From an uncultured Erysipelotrichaceae bacterium (GTDB lineage Bacteria; Bacillota_I; Bacilli_A; Erysipelotrichales; Erysipelotrichaceae): a stretch of DNA of 39,011 nucleotides. The stretch covers positions 1-39,011 of the forward strand of contig CALUVF010000027.1 of the NCBI GenBank assembly GCA_944324155.1, in the 5' to 3' direction. The first letter of the stretch is position 1, and every line of letters starts with the position of its first letter. Below are positions 37,230 through 39,011 of the stretch, piece by piece. The notes beneath the pieces are model-generated. The model ran no database searches. It was not told where the DNA came from and saw nothing but the letters and a program-made list of their open reading frames with translations. Made by a program: the position numbers and the translations under genes.

Positions 37230-38321
37230 ATGGCTGAATTATCACTTAAAAATATTAATAAAGTTTACGACAACAATGTCCAGGCAGTCTTTGATTTCAA
37301 TTTAGACATCAAAGATAAAGAATTTATCGTCTTCGTCGGGCCTTCGGGCTGCGGCAAATCGACGACTCTAAGAATGGTCGCTGGTCTTGAAGACATCACA
37401 TCGGGCGAATTTTATATCGACGGCAAGCTCATGAACGATATTGAGCCCAAAGATCGCGATATCGCCATGGTCTTTCAATCCTATGCCCTATATCCGCATA
37501 TGAGTGTCTATGAAAACATGGCCTTTGGTTTGAAACTTAGAAAAACACCTAAAGATGAGATTGATCGCCGTGTTAGGGAAGCGGCTAAGATTCTTGACAT
37601 CGAAGCCTATCTCGATCGTAAGCCCAAGGCATTATCAGGAGGGCAAAGACAACGTGTCGCCTTAGGACGCGCTATCGTTCGAAATGCCAAGGTCTTCTTG
37701 ATGGACGAACCTTTAAGTAACCTCGATGCGAAATTAAGGGTACAAATGCGCTCTGAGATCATTAAGCTTCACGAAAGAATCGGTGCTACGACGATCTATG
37801 TTACCCACGACCAGACCGAAGCCATGACGATGGCTGATCGGATCGTTGTCATGCGTGGTGGGTATATCCAACAGATTGGTACCCCTAAGGAAGTCTACAA
37901 TAATCCTGCCAATGTCTTTGTCGCTGGCTTCTTAGGCTCACCAGCCACAAACTTCTTGCATGGCAAGATTGAAGGCAAGTATTTTGTCTATAAGCATATG
38001 AAGATCGAACTTCCAGAGATGTTTGATGAATCTTTAAAAGCCTACGATGGCAAAGAGGTCATCATGGGTGTAAGACCAGAAGATCTCCATGGTGAGGGTA
38101 TCGTGGCTGAGACCTATCCGACCTCGACTTTTGAAATGGATGTCGAAGTTGCTGAACTTTTGGGTCACGAGTATATCCTTCATGGCAAGTTTGAAGATCA
38201 AGATATTGCCGCAAAAGTTTCCAGCAGGATTGAAACCGAAGCGCATTCTAAATTAAAATTGACCATGGATTTATCAAAGGTCCACTTCATTGATAAAGAA
38301 ACGGAATTAAGAATAGATTAA
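37230..38321 (+). CDS. ugpC: Sugar ABC transporter ATPase (UgpC/MsmX type)
   Basis: 363 residues. ATP-binding subunit energising the two permeases. Walker A GPSGCGKST, Q-loop MVFQSYALYPH, signature LSGGQRQRVALGRA, Walker B VFLMDEP and the His switch THDQTEAM are all intact. A C-terminal TOBE/regulatory domain (about residues 245-363) is present. Such MsmX-type ATPases often energise several sugar importers in Firmicutes, but here the gene is inside the operon. Good AAGGAG start. Confidence 0.95.
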   Translation: MAELSLKNINKVYDNNVQAVFDFNLDIKDKEFIVFVGPSGCGKSTTLRMVAGLEDITSGEFYIDGKLMNDIEPKDRDIAMVFQSYALYPHMSVYENMAFGLKLRKTPKDEIDRRVREAAKILDIEAYLDRKPKALSGGQRQRVALGRAIVRNAKVFLMDEPLSNLDAKLRVQMRSEIIKLHERIGATTIYVTHDQTEAMTMADRIVVMRGGYIQQIGTPKEVYNNPANVFVAGFLGSPATNFLHGKIEGKYFVYKHMKIELPEMFDESLKAYDGKEVIMGVRPEDLHGEGIVAETYPTSTFEMDVEVAELLGHEYILHGKFEDQDIAAKVSSRIETEAHSKLKLTMDLSKVHFIDKETELRID

Positions 38322-38332
38322 AAGGAGAATAT

Positions 38333-39011
38333 ATGAGAAAAGGGCAAGTAACTGTTCCGACTGATGTCGATGTCATAGACGCGACCATAGATATTATTAA
38401 GAGATTTAAAGCAGATGCGATCCGCGATTGCGATGGGACAAATATGCCCGACGCGCTAAAAAAGCTCGATGTCAAGCGCTATGCGACCTATTACACGACC
38501 CGTAAGGACAACGCCTGGGCCAAGGCCCACCCCGAAGAGATCCAGCAGGTTTATTTGATGTCGAATTTTGAAACGGCCAAAGGAAGCGAACTCAAAATCA
38601 AGATCATGGAACACTATTATCTTGATCAATTAAGGCCTAATACAATCGACGATATCAAAAGATGGTGGGAAGTAATCGACCGCACTACTGATGAAGTTGT
38701 TAAGGATTGGGATTATGATGAAGAAAAAATGGAAGTCTCGATTCATAACACCAAACCTTATCACGCCTATACCGTCAGCTTTTTAGCCTTCGTCATTTGG
38801 GATCCGGTACATATGTATAATTCTTTGACCAATGATTGGGAAGGCGAAGAACATCAAATGACTTATGATGTGCGCCAGCCAAAGACAAGAGAATATGCCT
38901 TAAATAAATTCCGCAAGTTCTGCGAGGAAAGAGATGATGTCGATGTCGTGCGCTTCACAACTTTCTTCCATCAGTTTACTTTGGAGTTTGACGAGAAGGC
39001 CCGCGAAAAAT
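38333..39011 (+). CDS. GH112 1,3-beta-galactosyl-N-acetylhexosamine phosphorylase, 5' part
   Basis: About 226 codons visible; the gene runs off the window edge. Predicted cytosolic phosphorylase that splits galacto-N-biose or lacto-N-biose with phosphate into galactose-1-phosphate and GalNAc or GlcNAc. The N-terminal half matches what I recall of the bifidobacterial enzyme: GQVTVPTD, ADAIRDCDGT, a YLMSNFETAKGSE region, KRWWEVIDRTT, AYTVSFLAFVIWDPVHMYN, LTNDWEGEEH and VVRFTTFFHQFTLEFDEK. The catalytic Asp lies beyond the window end. It follows the ABC transporter with an AAGGAG ribosome-binding site, which assigns a likely substrate to the whole operon. GNB-only, LNB-only or dual specificity cannot be told. 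Confidence 0.88.
   Translation, partial: MRKGQVTVPTDVDVIDATIDIIKRFKADAIRDCDGTNMPDALKKLDVKRYATYYTTRKDNAWAKAHPEEIQQVYLMSNFETAKGSELKIKIMEHYYLDQLRPNTIDDIKRWWEVIDRTTDEVVKDWDYDEEKMEVSIHNTKPYHAYTVSFLAFVIWDPVHMYNSLTNDWEGEEHQMTYDVRQPKTREYALNKFRKFCEERDDVDVVRFTTFFHQFTLEFDEKAREK

Noticed and set aside
1-39011. CRISPR arrays, insertion sequences, prophage or integrase genes
   Set aside because: No regularly spaced repeats, transposase or integrase motifs, or terminal inverted repeats were seen in any frame. The S24 repressor alone is not evidence for a prophage.

Overview
The window reads as chromosomal DNA of a low-to-moderate GC Bacillota bacterium. The best guess is an Erysipelotrichia-like, fermentative, host-associated organism. 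The grounds are RNA polymerase delta (rpoE), a YloU/Asp23-FakA pair, a Firmicute-type murG-murB-divIB cluster, CcpA-type cre sites, a PTS beta-glucoside operon and rubrerythrin. The lineage is inference from gene content and was not tested against any database. No phage, insertion sequence, CRISPR array or rRNA was seen. Gene density is very high: overlapping stop/start codons are common and no gene-free stretch exceeds 300 bases.

Layout. (1) 1-5420: the 3' part of a cardiolipin synthase, a small unknown protein, a patatin-like phospholipase and RlmA (all rightward). A leftward cluster follows: an rRNA-methyltransferase-like protein, a RluA-type pseudouridine synthase and a VanY-like protein whose metal-binding residues appear lost. 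(2) 5509-9112: a FemABX aminoacyltransferase followed directly by feoA and feoB. (3) 9101-13470: a divergent RpiR regulator and a GH1 / PTS EIIBC / EIIA operon with two cre sites and a near-perfect palindrome as candidate operator. (4) 13502-15102: a lone tRNA-Thr(CGT), a DUF368 (PopT-type) membrane protein and an exported thioredoxin-like protein. (5) 15184-17541: mscL with an apparently frameshifted small membrane gene (leftward), then rubrerythrin and a DUF4438 protein. (6) 17587-23884: rpoE, two HAD proteins, ispF, fba, murA, rpmE and tdk. (7) 23894-31923: prfA, prmC, a DegV/FakB protein, murG, murB, divIB, a YloU-like protein and fakA. (8) 31955-32873: an XRE-S24 (LexA-like) repressor divergent from a 73-residue protein. 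(9) 32880-39011: an AraC regulator divergent from a sugar ABC-transporter operon that ends in the 5' part of a GH112 galacto-N-biose/lacto-N-biose phosphorylase. A 58-residue membrane protein lies inside this operon.

How it fits together. Envelope building dominates: precursor synthesis (murA, murB, murG), bridge formation (FemABX), division (divIB), carrier-lipid recycling (DUF368) and phospholipid metabolism (cls, patatin, FakA with a FakB-like DegV). Two sugar systems, one PTS and one ABC, each have a dedicated regulator and cre-like sites, so both are probably subject to carbon catabolite repression. The GH112 operon points to use of mucin-core or milk-type Gal-HexNAc disaccharides.

The most unusual cross-window signal is a repeated promoter layout. 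At least eight genes have a -10-like hexamer (TAnnAT, mostly TAGAAT) ending exactly 6 or 7 bases before the ATG and no usable Shine-Dalgarno sequence, which predicts leaderless mRNAs. Other highlights are the degenerate VanY-like protein, the frameshifted gene upstream of mscL, and structured leaders or internal terminators before the FemABX, degV, rpmE and PTS EIIA genes.
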